This document shows, piece after piece, positions 1 to 14,200 of a stretch of 64,000 nt of DNA (its first letter is position 1; each line of letters starts with the position of its first letter). The notes below the pieces were generated by a model. It was not told where the DNA came from. It saw only the letters and a program-made list of their open reading frames with translations, and searched no databases. The stretch covers positions 56,007-120,006 of the forward strand of contig CATKXV010000008.1 of assembly GCA_949840955.1 (NCBI GenBank), given 5' to 3'. The position numbers were made by a program, and so were the translations under genes. The stretch comes from an uncultured Anaeroplasmataceae bacterium. GTDB taxonomy: Bacteria > Bacillota_I > Bacilli_A > Acholeplasmatales > Anaeroplasmataceae.

Positions 1-1919
1 TTGGTGAAGGTGAATTTGCATTCTATAATGTCATTGGTCTAGAATTTGTTGAGGCTGATACAGATTTAAGAATCACAGGTACAATCTTAACGATTTCAGC
101 GAACCAAGGCTCCTATCGAAATGCGAACCACTTTGACACCTCTAATCTAATTATAACGGATCGAACTGGCAAGGATATAACCAAGAACTATCGTATAGAT
201 GTGTTCATGATGGTTGACATTAAGCCAGCTAAGGTTGAGGTTATATGTAAGGATTATGAAACTCCATTTACAGGTCAATACTTCACAGTGACACCAAGTC
301 CAGTATTTGAAGAGGGTAAAGAAGAGAAGTACTATGTTTTATATAGTGAGGATGGAATAAATTATCAATCTAGTCCTGTTCGTTATAAGAATTGTGGTAC
401 CTATGAAATCTTCTATAAGGTTGTATTTGAGAATTATGAGGCAGTTACGGGCTCTGCTCATATCACGATTACTAAGGTAGACGCAGAGGATATTGTTGTG
501 GATACTTTAACTAAGCCATATGATGGACACCCAATTGAAAATGTTGAGTATAAGACAAATACAGATGGTACACCTACCTATACCTGGTTTAAGCAATTGG
601 ATGATGGATCTTATATTGAAGTAGCAGAAGCAATTGATCTAGGACATTATAAGGTTCGAATTGATATCAGTGAAGGTACAAATCATAATTCAATTTCTGG
701 TGAATTTGAATTTGATATTACCGTAAGAGAATTCATGATTTACTGGGTTGGTGCCAAGGTTGAAATTGATGGAATCGAATATATTCGTTTCGAATATGAT
801 GGAACAAAGCAAGTTCCACTAGGATATCCATCCATTGCAATTAGTGGCGAACACAATATTCAGATTACATATACAGGTGATGATAACCAATCTATTAACC
901 GTGGATACTATGTTGCGACTGCAACAATAGATAATCCAAACTTTGTAATTTCTAATCCTACACATCACTATATGATCGATTATCAAGTGATTGATGTTCC
1001 TGAGCAAATCGAAAGAGAGTATACAGGAAGACCAATTCTAATCGAATTCAATAGCTCCTTTACTTCTGATATTACTTCCGTTACTAATGTTGGTACGTAT
1101 AATGCGACATTAACATTAAAGGATGAGAATAATACAGTTTGGAGATTGGCTGATGGTACAATATCAACAGAGGATGTAGTAATTCAAGTGAAGGTTACTC
1201 CAGCATCACTTGCTGGTATGGGAATTCAGGTAAATGAGGTTCCTGCTCAAAATTATACAGGTGTAGCTGTTAAGCCTCTTCCAACAGTTCTATTCTTCGG
1301 AAAAGGATTAGTTGAAGGTGTGGATTATACAATTCGTTACCAAAATAATAGAGAGCCAGGCAATGAAGCTAAGATTATCATTACAGGTATGGGCAACTTC
1401 CAAGGAGAAATTGCTGTATCCTTCAAGATTCGTTTGACAGTATTTGGTTTAGCAGATACTTCAGATTATAAATTCATGACAGCAAAGAGTACAGATTATT
1501 TAGTAGAAGAAGCACATAAGACATATAAGTCTTCTCAAACTGTCGTTGTAGCAAACGTACAAACGGAAACAACAATAGAAGAATTCTTAAATAATTTAAC
1601 AATCAATGAGAGTCAAACCATTGTAGTTATGGATAGTGATTACATAAAAGTAAATGCAAGAAACTATTCAACAACCTATATTGGTACAGGCTTCAAGATT
1701 CAATTAAAAGAGAAAAATATTGTTAAGGATGTTATTTACGTATCTGTTATCGGTGACTTAAATGGAGATGGTATATGTGATATCAATGATGTTGTTCGGC
1801 TACAAAATCATATTCAATTTGGCAATTTACTAGAGTATGAATATTATCAATCAGCAGATATTAATAATGATGGTTTGGTTGATGCTAGTGATTTAATTGA
1901 AATGATGAATATGATGTAA
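1..1919 (+). CDS. Large secreted MBG-repeat protein with C-terminal dockerin (5' end outside window)
   Basis: The reading frame is open from the first complete codon (base 3), so the GTG at 201 in the ORF track is internal and the gene begins upstream of the window. The visible ~638 residues contain MBG/YDG-type beta modules (for example KPYDGHPIENV), then an Ig-like 'YTGxxxxP...DYTIRYQNN' module around bases 1200-1430, a short pre-dockerin module, and a type I dockerin from about base 1752. Both dockerin calcium loops are canonical (DLNGDGICDIND and DINNDGLVDASD). Dockerins bind cohesins, so this protein is probably displayed on a partner rather than anchored itself; no C-terminal membrane helix or LPXTG follows. 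The same module order (MBG, YTG-type, pre-dockerin, dockerin) ends the next gene, so the two are probably paralogues. Domain calls are by motif; the specific function is unknown. Confidence 0.88.
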   Translation, partial: GEGEFAFYNVIGLEFVEADTDLRITGTILTISANQGSYRNANHFDTSNLIITDRTGKDITKNYRIDVFMMVDIKPAKVEVICKDYETPFTGQYFTVTPSPVFEEGKEEKYYVLYSEDGINYQSSPVRYKNCGTYEIFYKVVFENYEAVTGSAHITITKVDAEDIVVDTLTKPYDGHPIENVEYKTNTDGTPTYTWFKQLDDGSYIEVAEAIDLGHYKVRIDISEGTNHNSISGEFEFDITVREFMIYWVGAKVEIDGIEYIRFEYDGTKQVPLGYPSIAISGEHNIQITYTGDDNQSINRGYYVATATIDNPNFVISNPTHHYMIDYQVIDVPEQIEREYTGRPILIEFNSSFTSDITSVTNVGTYNATLTLKDENNTVWRLADGTISTEDVVIQVKVTPASLAGMGIQVNEVPAQNYTGVAVKPLPTVLFFGKGLVEGVDYTIRYQNNREPGNEAKIIITGMGNFQGEIAVSFKIRLTVFGLADTSDYKFMTAKSTDYLVEEAHKTYKSSQTVVVANVQTETTIEEFLNNLTINESQTIVVMDSDYIKVNARNYSTTYIGTGFKIQLKEKNIVKDVIYVSVIGDLNGDGICDINDVVRLQNHIQFGNLLEYEYYQSADINNDGLVDASDLIEMMNMM

Positions 1920-1930
1920 AATTCCTTAAA

Positions 1931-1968
1931 AAGGGTCGATATGCTTGTGCATATTGGCCTTTTTTTTT
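1931..1968 (+). terminator. Intrinsic terminator after dockerin protein
   Basis: GGTCGATATGC and GCATATTGGCC form a stem with two G-U pairs and a TTGT-type loop, followed by nine T residues. It lies 12 bases after the stop codon and separates the first gene from the 5,590-aa gene. Confidence 0.85.
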
Positions 1969-2118
1969 GTGCTTTTTTAGGAATTGTCAATATATGGATA
2001 TTGTGATAGTTTCGCACTATTTAACCTTATATTCCGTCAATTACGCATTCTTTTTATCGAAAAGCACATAAACTTCGACGAAATCGCGTTATTTTTTGCA
2101 TAAAAACCATCTAACTTG

Positions 2119-2147
2119 TTGAAAAAGTTGACAAAGAAGAGTATAAT
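2119..2147 (+). promoter_or_regulatory. Sigma-A-type promoter for the 16.8-kb gene
   Basis: TTGAAA (2119-2124) and TATAAT (2142-2147) are separated by exactly 17 bp and lie about 100 bp upstream of the start codon. This is probably the promoter of the operon running through at least base 29834. The rest of the 326-bp gap (1920-2245) holds the preceding terminator and a small inverted repeat CAATAT-ATGG-ATATTG at 1988-2003 of unknown role; I see no reading frame or structured RNA in it. Confidence 0.7.
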
Positions 2148-2245
2148 CATAGTGGACTAGTATTCAAAAAACTAGTTTTTTGAGTATGAAAAAATAATTT
2201 TAGATAATTTACACAAAAAATTTGGCAGAAAAAAGGTGATTTTTT

Positions 2246-5200
2246 ATGTTAAAAAAATTGATAAATTCTGGGAAATGGAAACTTTTATCTATGGTATTTA
2301 TGGCAATAACAACCATTGCCTTGACAACTACCGTTCTTTTAGAGGTTTCAAATGTTTTTAGTCCTAAAGAAAAAGATAACACAGTAAAAGTTGAATATGA
2401 TGATGCTTATTTTAATGAAATGGCAGAAAAGAGCTTTGATACGTCTTTATTCATTTTCAACAATTATACAGATGCTACAGCTGCTCCAGATGGTAAAACC
2501 ACTGGATATTGGTTGACTGGAATTGATATGGATTATGACTATACCAGCTTTTATCCTGGCGTATCCAACAACAATGTGGCACGCGCTAGATATTTTGAAG
2601 ATCATGCTATCATCATTCCTGAAATGACAAATAATCGACCAGTCGTTGGTGTCGATTTTGAAACCAGAGGAAAAAATGTAGGTGCTACTCGAGATTTATT
2701 AGAAACCTCTATGTTCTCCTTGGTTAAAATGGTGAAGGTGCCTAAGTCTGTGAAAGCCATAAAATCTGGATCCTTCTTTGGTTTTGTAAGGTTGGAATAT
2801 TTAGACATTCCATTTATAGGAACAGAAAGAGGCTCTTCTGGTAATGGTATGAATCTATCTCTTACAGAAATTAGAAATAATTATGGACCTAACAAGCCAA
2901 GTAGTGATTCCTTTGGAACGATGTTTGGTGTTCCTTTTGATTCAAGTAATGTAAATCGTTGGGAGGTACAGTATCATACCAGCTGGTGGAATAAGTGGAC
3001 ATGGGATAATGATGCTAGAACAAGTGGACAAGCTGATTTGATTGATACTGAAAATGCAACCAATTTGGATGATATTAATCCAGATGTTGTTCGAGTTCTT
3101 TGGCAGGAGCTTTCCGGAGGAAGCGATAATCCAAATGATCCAGCAGCATCCTATAAATTTACCTTCTTATTACCTAAATCATTGAAAAGATTGATTGTAT
3201 CTGATGATACGAAGATTGGTAATAATGCATTAACCTCTTGTCCTGCGTTGAAAATTGAGGTTCCAAATTATTCTGGATCATCCTTGATGATTGGTAACTA
3301 TGCATTTTCTGAATGTTCTAAAACAACAGAAATTATATTACCAACAAGACCAAATGTGTCCTTTAGAAAAGGTGCATTTAATATGTGCCAAAGCTTGGAG
3401 AAAATTATTTTACCTCCAGCTATAAATGATATTGGTATTTCAATGTTTTTCAATGCGGTTAATTTAAAAATAATCTATATGCCTGCCAGTGTTCAAAATA
3501 TTGGAGATGGTGCATTTTATGGTTGTAACCTTTTAGAAAGAATTGCTTTATATAGTGGTAATGACAGCTCAAAGCTTACAGGTGATTTTGAGGCCGATTC
3601 TCAAAATGGTGCTGTTTTAAGCAGTAGCTATAAATTCAATTTACCCGCTGCCTTAAAAACCATTGGTACAAATGCATTTTATGGCTGTAACCATATGGAT
3701 GAAATCAATGTTCCTGAATCTGTACAATCTATTGGTTATGCAGCATTTGGGCAATGCTATAATTTGACAAAGATGCTATTACCTTTCATTGGAGCTCATA
3801 GTGATTCTTGTGATGGGGAAAATAATAAAAATAATTGTGAATTAGATAAGCTTGGTGGAGATAAGCACTTCCATGGCTTATTTGGTTGGATTTTTGGTTC
3901 TACAGGTAGCACAGTAGGGGATATGTATCAGGCTACACAAAAATATTTAAATGATGGAGGAGGAGAAGAAATATATTCCTTCTATATCCCTTCTAAATTA
4001 ACGGATGTTACGATTCGTGGAGAAACGAAAATTCAACATGGTGCTTTACAATCTTTAAAAAATATTGAGAATTTAACGATTAATGAAGCTGTGGGTGACA
4101 ATATAGCTGCCGGAGCTTTAAATGGCTGTTCTATGCTGAAGAGCTTATCTATTTCTTCCGTTACAAATCATTTAGGTGATTTGTTTAAGGGAGACGAATT
4201 TGAAAATAGTATTGTAACAAGAAATGATTCTCGTGTACCTTTGAATTTGAAAACCATTGTTGTTACAAATCAAGTCCATATTCCTACAGGTGCATTTGAT
4301 CATTGTACAAGAATTGAAAATGTTGAAATTGGTACAAATACCCAAATTATGGAAAGTGCCATTTTCTATAACAATGAAATGCTTACAAACCTGATTATTC
4401 CTTTTAAAGGAAGAAGTCGTGGAAATTGGCATCAGAACTATTGGTGGTGGGGAGATAATGCCATTCGTAACTCTGTTGCGTGGTTATTCTCTACCGTAGA
4501 TCATTCCAATACATATTGTAATAGAGCTACCTATTGGTGGTATTTAAGATATATTCCAAATCGTTTGAAGAGCTTAACTGTAACAGATGATACCTCAATC
4601 AATACGTATGCATTCCGTGGCATGAGCTCCTTAGAAACGATATCGATTACCAATGTTCCAAATAATATTGATAATTATTCCTTCTCTGGCTGTTCTGGAT
4701 TACAGGAGATTCATATTCCATATATTGGCTATGATTTGAATCCTACTGGAAAGACAGGCTATCAGCATACACTAGGCTATATCTTTGGATCCTCAGAATA
4801 TGAAGGCTCCTATCCAGCAGAGCAAGGTGGTTCAGTCTTCTATATTCCTGAAAAATTATCCATTGTCAAGGTTGGTGCTCCAGGAAGAGAAGAACAGCAT
4901 ATGTCAAATAAGATATTTGATTATGCTTTCCAAAATTGTGAATCTATAACAACAATTGATTTTTATCAGGCGAATATCCATGAGCTAGGTATTGCAGCAT
5001 TCCAAAACTGTGTCAATTTGTCTCGTATTAATTATCCAAATGCTCAATATATGCATGTTGGAGATTATGCATTCTATAATTGCCAAAAGGTATTGGATAT
5101 TGATGATTTCACACCAAATACCGTTACTACGATTGGAAATTATTCCTTCTATCAGACATCTGTTGGTAATAAAGTAAAGCCAGGTGTTGCTAAGGGTGAG

Positions 5201-8200
5201 CTTGTAATTGATAAATATACATCTATTGGAGATTATGCATTCGGAAACTGTTTACAGGTAGAAAAAGTATCTATTCCATCCTCCTTAAGCTTTATTGGAG
5301 AGGGTATGTTTGCTGGCTGTGCTTATTTGAGAGATGTTACTTTAACCAATAATAAGAATGTAAGCAAATATATGTTTAAGGATTGTGTAAGCCTTGAGGG
5401 TATTGACCTTTCTGGCATTACTTCCATTCCTGAGGGTTTATTACAGGGCTGTAAAAACCTATTATGGGATACAGAATATAATGAAGGTTTAATCTACGAT
5501 ACAAATACAACAGAAATTGGCAAATATGCCTTTGCTGGCTGTAGTGGATTAGATCAATTCATCCTAAATAATGCTTTAAAAACGATTGATGAAGGAGCAT
5601 TCCAGGGCTGTAAAGGAATTGAATATATGACAATTCCTCGTGAAACTACAGTAATTAATCCATATGGATGGATTGGCTGTAATGATAATTTCTTCTTCTA
5701 TGTTTATGAACCAGAGGAGAACTGGCCTAAAACTTGGGTTAATAACTGGAACTGCGATTATCCTGTTTATGTTTTAGGACAAATTAAGGATGATGTTTAT
5801 ACCTATGTCTTTGATGTTGTTGAAAAGAAGTTCTATATTACAGGATTAACACCTACGGGTACTTTAAATGGAATTATTACAATTCCACATATGCATAATG
5901 GTATTCAAGTTGTGGGTATTGATGAATCCAGAAGAACAGAGGAGGATATTTTAGCTGGTGCTAAGGATATCAAAACTCAAATGGGTATTTCTAAGGTCAT
6001 TTTACCTAAGAGCATTACGAAGATTGTTGGAGATCCTTTTGCTACTGGAATGCGTGTTGATGTTTATACAGAACTAACAAAGGATGAGGTTACAAAAATT
6101 TATAATGATCACTATGCTGTTTTAGAAGAGGAATTTACGCAGTGGAAAAAGGATAATTCTACGGCTAGTGAAACTCAAATAGAAAATACAAGAATTAATA
6201 TTTTCAAAAAAATTAAAGGATGGCTGCCATTTGCTCCAGATCGTACAGGAGTATGCAGTAATTCAAATAGTGAAAATCCTGGACAAGAGCTTTGGGATGA
6301 AAGAAACTGGATTACGGGTGGATTCTTATATTATAAAGATTACTGGCAATATGGTACAGGAGTATCCTTTAATATTCCTTATTTAAATATTGGTAACTTT
6401 AAGTTTACTTTAACCAACTATGATAATCATTATACAGGAAAGCCGATAGAACAATATGTTAGTGAAATTCAGCTTGTTGGTGAAATCTTTGAAAATGAAG
6501 AAATTGGTGTAACACGTAGTCTATTGTTTATTGGTGGTAGAAGTAGTGAATTTTCTCCACTAGACTTGTTAGGATATAAATATTCCAATAATGTGGATGT
6601 TGGTACTGCAACATTAGAATGCGAAGTATCTAATGATATTTTAAGAGATTTTAATAGAGAATGGACAAGCCTTGTAGTAGAAACAGATAATGGTATGAAA
6701 ATGCCGAATGCCTTACATGCTTTATACTTGGTGGGCAAAGTGAATCTGCATTATAAGATTCAAAAGAGCTTAATTACAGTCAAATCAATCTCTGGTAATT
6801 TTGTTACTAAGGTTTATGATGGTCAGGTGTATCGTTATGAAACATGGGCAAATGGTGAAATTTCAGGACTTGAGGGATTTGTTGGTGCTCAATTTAGTGG
6901 TCGTATCGAAACCAATAGAGAAAATGTAGGTCTATATGGTGAGGGTACTGGCTTATATTGGGGAAGAGATTGGCGTGTAACCTTAAATGGACGTAATATT
7001 ACGGACAACTTTACTGTTAAAGTTGAATTTATGGTAAATATTATTCCAATGGAAGTTGAGGTTAAATTCACAAAATCGGATGATCCAATTAATGGTGTCT
7101 ACCAATTCGTCGATTTATGGGAAGGGGAAAACACATATAATTATAATGGAAGAGAAATTCCTCTATTGAATTACCCATATATCGGTGGTCAAATTAAGCC
7201 ATATGCTGTGGCTGTAAATGTTGAAACACAAGAGGTTGTGAATAAGAGCATTTGTCAAGTGGTAGCTACACATATGGATAATAATCAAATTGGTACATTC
7301 CCATATGGAGAAAATGGAATGCGTTCTACCTATTTGATTTATGCCTATATTCACTCTAGTCATGCTAGAAACTTTAAATTGAAAATAAAGCAAGCAGATG
7401 GTACCTATATCGATTGTCCAGATTTGGTATTAGGTGCTACAAGCAAAGTTAAGGCGGTGCCTGCTGCTTATCGTGTAGGTAAAGGTAAAATCACAATTCG
7501 TTTTGATGAAAAATATACAATAAGTCCATATGAGGATTATTGGGTAAGAAGATATGGATATAGAGACACCAGTGATGGTGTGGATATACATCATGATAAT
7601 TTAGAAGGCTTGGGTACAAATTCATACCTTGTTGGTGCATTAAGATCCACAGGAGATGAACAGGCTGTTTATAGTGCTAAATTTGATTCAACAGTCGGTG
7701 GTGGATATCCAGGTACACATACCTTCCAGGATGATGGTAGAACAGCCCTTACATGGGATAATCTGTTTAAAAATAATCATTTGTATTTGAATTATTCTGG
7801 TATGGCAATTGACTTCATTCCGAGTGAGGATCAACCATTTATTATCTTTAACCCAGTATTGAAAATAGCGGATGAAACAAAATATTATGATGTAATTCTA
7901 GATGGTAGAATTCAAATATTCTATAATAACTTTAATCCTTCGTATTTTATAGGTATGGATAATGATGAGTATATGGATAACAGAAATCCAAATTATTTGG
8001 TATATCCTCGTACCATCACAGAAGAAACTGAAGGCAACAGACGTGAATATGAATACATTGAATATATGGTTGATGGAGAATTATATAAGTTAACTGTAGA
8101 TGATTTAACTGCTTTTGGAAATCGTTATCCAAATTACACGGTTGAGTATTATAAGGATGATGGTGAATCTCTAAATAATGAGGGTCCTCAGTTCCAAAAA

Positions 8201-11200
8201 ATTGGTGAATATGTATACATGTTCCAAATGTCTGCAAGACATTATAATACGTTGGCTAAAAATATTAAGCTTAAAACAGTAAAAAGTAATATAGTTATTG
8301 GAAATCTAGATAAGGTCTATGACCGTAATCCAGTGGATCCAGTTAATGATGGTAAAATTCTAAAAATAGGTAAGGATCAGACGCTGAACTTAGAATTTAG
8401 ATATTTTGACATCAATGGAAATCCATTAGGCAGTGCACCTAGAAATGCAGGAAGCTATAGTGTTAGAATCACTGCTCCTGAGGGTGAATACTTTAATGCT
8501 TACGATCAAACCCATCGATTCAAGATTTCAAAGCGTAAGGTTTATATTAATATTAGTGGAGAAAAGACCTTTGATCAAAATATCTTCAGTCTAACTCCAA
8601 TGACCTCTGATCTTCTAACCAATAGCGAGAATCCTGATGGTGGTCTATTGGTTGGAGATGAGTTTGTAGGTACGATTCAAACCAATGGCTTTGAGCCTCA
8701 AACCTATCGTTACCCAGATGATTTTATTTGGGCACCAGATTGGTCTATCTATTATAGTGATGATAACAGTGATGTATCTATGAACTATGATGTAATTGTT
8801 CGAGGCTCCTATCGAATTAAACCATTAGAGTTTGTTTATGAGGCTGGTGGATATAAGGAAGAATTTGATGGATATTATCATACTGGCTATGTTACTGTCT
8901 TATATCCAACCCCAGACAACTATGCTCCTGCATTTACTCCAGATGTAGCTGTGAAATGGAGCTTATCTGATTTAGATGTGGATTCTAGTAGCTGGTTATC
9001 TAAGGCTCCTGCCTTTGTAACTCCTGGAAAATATGAGCTTTATTATAAGATTGAAGCTCCATATTTTAGAACAATCAAAGGTAGAGTTATTGTAGAAATC
9101 ATTGCTTTAACCATGGAATATACCGACCCTGCAATGGATGAAAGTGATGGCTCTCATGATCATTGGATTTTTGAATATGATGCAAGAAGCCATGAATTTG
9201 AGGTTATTGTTACGAAGCCAGCAGCAGGTGCTAAGGTTTCCTATAGTGTGAATGGCTCAGCCTTCACTACAGAAATTCCATTGTTGATTAATTATGGTAC
9301 ATATAATATATCCTATAAGATTGAAGCTCCAAATTATAAGGATGTTGAAGAACGTCGTGTTGTCAAAATCGTCTTTGATATGAATGATCCCGATAATGAG
9401 GGTCTAGGAGATCCGATGGATATTGATGATTATTATGCTAATTTCTATAAGGGCGAATATGATGGTCAAGAGCATCAAATCGAGGCTGGCTTTAGTGATG
9501 CCTTCTTACTGAGCGTTGGCGGTGAGGATAATACTCATATTTTCTATTCCCTAGATGGTGGGAATACATGGACGGATAAAAATCCAGTATTCAAGGATAT
9601 TGGAAAGTATGAAATCACAGTGAAATATTCAGCAAAGGGCTATCGAGATGCTATGCTTCAAGGAATTGTTGAGATCACAGGCTTACAGCTCGATATAACT
9701 ACAATTCCATATAAGGGCTTCTTTGATGGACAATATCATATGATAGGTCTTGATTCAAAGACTGCGACACTACGCTTTAATGATGTAACGAAAACATATT
9801 TCTATAAAACAGATAAGATTGATGAAGAAGTAGAATTGAAATTCTATTATACGACAGATCCAAATGTTGTTGGTGGAAGTGGAGGCTGGTTGCCTACAGT
9901 TGTCACTAAAGATGGAAAAGCTGTTGTTGCGGGTATTAAGGATGCTGGTATTTATACGGTTTATGTCCGTATAGAGGCAAAATATTTCGATACATTAGTC
10001 ATTGAGGAATATACCTCTTTGGTTATTGATCGTCTAGAGAATCCAGATATTTCTATGGATAGTCCACAGCAATTTGAATATTCTAAGGCACCTTTGGATA
10101 CAAGCAAGATTGTAGTTGATACCATTGCAGATGGAGAACGTGCTTACTATTTCTATTCTGCTTATTGGGATAATGGTGTTCCTAAATATGATGAACCATT
10201 AAATCGTATTTTACCACCAGAGGAATTAGGTATCTATTATGTAGTTGTTCGTGTTGCTCCTTCAAGAAACTGTGCAGGCTGTGAAATCTCTGGATATGTG
10301 GAAATTGTACCACGAGTATTAGAGGTTCAATTTACTAACCCTCAATACTATGATGGAACATTAAAAACACCAGATGCATATGTTGTCACAGGAACAAGTG
10401 ATGTGATTCATTTATACACGGCGATTCGAGGCACGGTTGAGCCTATTGATGTTGGTTTCTATGAATTTGATGTAACCATGGTAGAAAAGAATCCGAACTA
10501 TGTTTTATCTACCAATATTATTGAAATGGAGATTCGTAAGCGTAATCTATTCTTCTATTTAAAAGAAGAGTGTCTTGCAAAAGAGGATGGATCCATTTGG
10601 ACTCATCTAGATTCACAGTATTATGATCGATCCAATCAGGTTGGGGATAATCGATGGCATATGCTCGGTGATATGAGTGGTACTCATACCTTCTATAATG
10701 AAGATACAAAGCAATTTGAAACGGTTACTTATGCAGGATTAGCGCCTGGACATGCTTTATCTGTTAGCTTAAAAACAAGAAAAGGTCAAAGAAATACATA
10801 TTTCAAATCCAATGTATTCTTTGAGGAAAATGAATATTATGCTAACGTTATTGATGTTGAAGATTTAAATATTTATGAAATTGACGGAAACGGAAACTAT
10901 GTTCTTGAAAATGGTATGCCAAAATCAGTGCTTGATTTCTATGATGTAGATTATTACATTATGGTTGATTTGGTTAACCCTGATGTGAATTTAAATGATT
11001 TAGAAATCAGAGATACCTATACATATGATGGACTTTTACATACCGTTCAAGTAAATTTACCTTCCTATTTGAAGGGTGGATATATCCGTTATAGAGGTTC
11101 TGAGGGTATTTATGGCTCTACACCTCCTAAATTTATAAACGTTGGTGAATATGAAATCAGATACTTAGTTGGTGCTGATGGATATGAAGAAACCTATGGC

Positions 11201-14200
11201 TCTGTTATTTTAAAGATTTTAGCAGCTGATTTAGATATTCAAATCGGTGATATGTATAGAACAGAGGATTTGAGCAAAACACCTCATGATGTTTATGATG
11301 ATAAGCCTCATAAGCATGACTATACTGTAGAAAATATCCTTTCTGGAAAGATTCAAGCCGATGTATTCAAATATTATAGTGCTAAGGATTATGAATATGA
11401 TGTTATTTTAGAGTATTATAGTCATGTCGATCCAAACAATTTGGTATTACCATATGGATTAGATCGACTTACAGAGGCAGGACATTATTTCCTAGTCATC
11501 TACTTTAAAGAAGATAATATGCGTTGGAATGAATCCTTTGTCGTATTAAATGTTGAATTAAAGCAGCGTGAGCTTCATATTGAAATTCCAAGAACCGATG
11601 ATATTGTAAAAGTATATGATGGTCAAAAGATTGTAATTCCATTGACAGAAGCTTCTATTGTAACGGAAAGAACTGAAACCAGTGGTTTGGTTCAAAACCA
11701 TACAATCAATCAGACTTTAGAAATGATGAAGCAATATTCTGTACAAACCATAAGTGCTGATGCTGGGGAATATGATTTATTAACTCAGTTTGAATTTGGC
11801 TTCATTGATATTCGTCGTACCGATGGTAAGGTAATTGATCAAGAAAATTATCGTCCAGTCATTCATGGTAATTTTAATGTTATCATTGAAAAGGCGTATT
11901 TAAAGGAGGGTGATTTTACTGTCGAGCCATATAAGGAAAAGGTGTATGATGGATATCGCCATGAACCAAATTATTGGTCCATCTCTGATGGTGAATTATT
12001 AATTACGTATTTCTTAATGGAGGATGTGGATGGTAATATCAATATTACCGAATTAAAAGGAGACCAAAAGAATGTTGGTCACTATCAGCTTCAGGTATCC
12101 ATTGGAGAGGGTAAGAATTACCATTCCTGGGAGGATTCCTATTGGATCATGCATTTGGTTGATGCTCCATATCTAGAAAGTGAGATTCTGTGTACCCCTA
12201 AAGAGGTAGAGGTTCAATGGGAGGATACAGAACAAACCTTTACTGGAGAATCCTTATCCATTAAGCCTTGGATTATAGATGCTGAGACGGATCATGAAAA
12301 TGAGATTCGTGTTGATTTGGTTGCTTCTTATTGGGATAATGATATCTATGATTGGGTTTCTGATGTAGTAAATCAGGGAACATATTTAGCTTTAGCTCAA
12401 TTTGATACGACAACTACCATTGGACAAACCTATAATAAGAATTATATATTAACCAATGATACACAGTATTTCGTTATCCTATATCTGACACTAAAGATTC
12501 AATTGGGTGACGGAGAGGAAACAAATGATATTGTATACTATAATACGCAAACGGTATGGCGTTCTGAATTGTATAAGGAAAATACGCCAAATGCAGCTGA
12601 AATTCTTGCAGAAACACCAGAATTACAGGCATGGCTAGAAAATATTACCTTAACCTCAAGTGCAGACCCACAGGCACCAGCATCCATATCCGCAAAGGAT
12701 TATATGCCTGGTACATATCGTGGAGATCGTTTTGATATCAACTGTACCATTCGGAATAAATATGGCGTAGATGTAACGAAATCAATTAACTTTGAAATTA
12801 TTGGTTCTGTAACGGTAAAAAGAGATGAAATTGATTTTACAACAAAGGATGTTACATTAGTATATAAGGAAAATAAAAATGATAGTACAGTTGTGGGCTA
12901 TACCTTTGAAGAATTAGAGTGCTTAGCTGTATCCAATCCAAAGAGTGGATATACCGTATCCAATTTCGTGATTAATGGTATAAATTATGGACATACCTTC
13001 CAAAATTTAAGCCAGGCTGGAGAATATGATATCAGCTTTGATATTCTAGCTTCTGGATATGAAGCTCAAAGAGCATCTGTCCATGTAACCATTACCCAAT
13101 TCCCAGCATATATGACCTTTGCTACAAATTTAACGAAGGCCTATGATGGGTCACCAGTAGATGTTTCTAAATTGGTTGAAACAAGTGCTTCTGGATTTAA
13201 TGGTACTGTTTCTGATTTGATTATTGAATATTTTGAATTGGTATATGAGAATGGTCAATACTTTGAGAAGCCTTTTGATTCTATACCTTTAAATGTTGGT
13301 AAATATCGTGTTCATATTACATCTGCGATAGATCAACTTGATGATGTTCAAAAGAATTATACAGAATTGGATGTAGTACAGGATTTTGATATTACAGCAA
13401 AAGAGATAAAATTAACCTTAGAAGAGGATATGGAGCTTTTAAGTGATGAGCTTTTAGGCAAATCCTGGACAAGTAAGCTATATACCTATGGTGCTGGAGA
13501 CAATCCATATATTATGTCTGGAGATGTCCTACAATTACAATTCTCTACAGATGTATTTACTAGAGGAAATTATATTGGAAGTAAGATCTTAAAGGTTACA
13601 ACAGAAGGTGCCTTAGATGCTACCAATACAACAAATATGGTTACGGAAAGTGGTAAGATATTTAATGTATCTTGGCGACTACTAAAAGCAAATGACAAGG
13701 GTGAAATTATCTATGATGAATATGAGGATCCAAATGATCCAACAGGACCTAAGCTTAAGGTTCCTCGTGATGTTTCACCAAACTATTCTATTAGCTTAAT
13801 ATTGAAGCTATCTGTTCATTATCCTTATATTCCTGTCACGATTGAAGGAGTAGAGGTAGATTATGATAAGGATGATCATTTTGGTAGTATTACATTTGCT
13901 GATTTTACTAGTGCTGATACATCCATATCATTCCCTAAGGATTGGTTTGAGCAAAATGCTGTTCAATTGTATTCTATCAATCGAGATGAACTGACAAATT
14001 CTCCTGAAACATGTAAGACAAGCATTGAGCAATTGGCATTCTCTGATCCGGGAAGCTATGTGATTTATTACAAGATTGATGTTAAGGATAATGCTACATC
14101 CTTAAAGTTTGAATCCAATACAGGCTCTTATATCATTAAGATTAATAAATTGGAAAGAACAGTAGTAGAAACACAGACGCTGGATAAGCAATATGATGGT

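Noticed and set aside
2128-2147. TTGACA as -35 of the giant-gene promoter
   Set aside because: It lies only 8 bp from TATAAT; TTGAAA at 2119 gives the proper 17-bp spacing.
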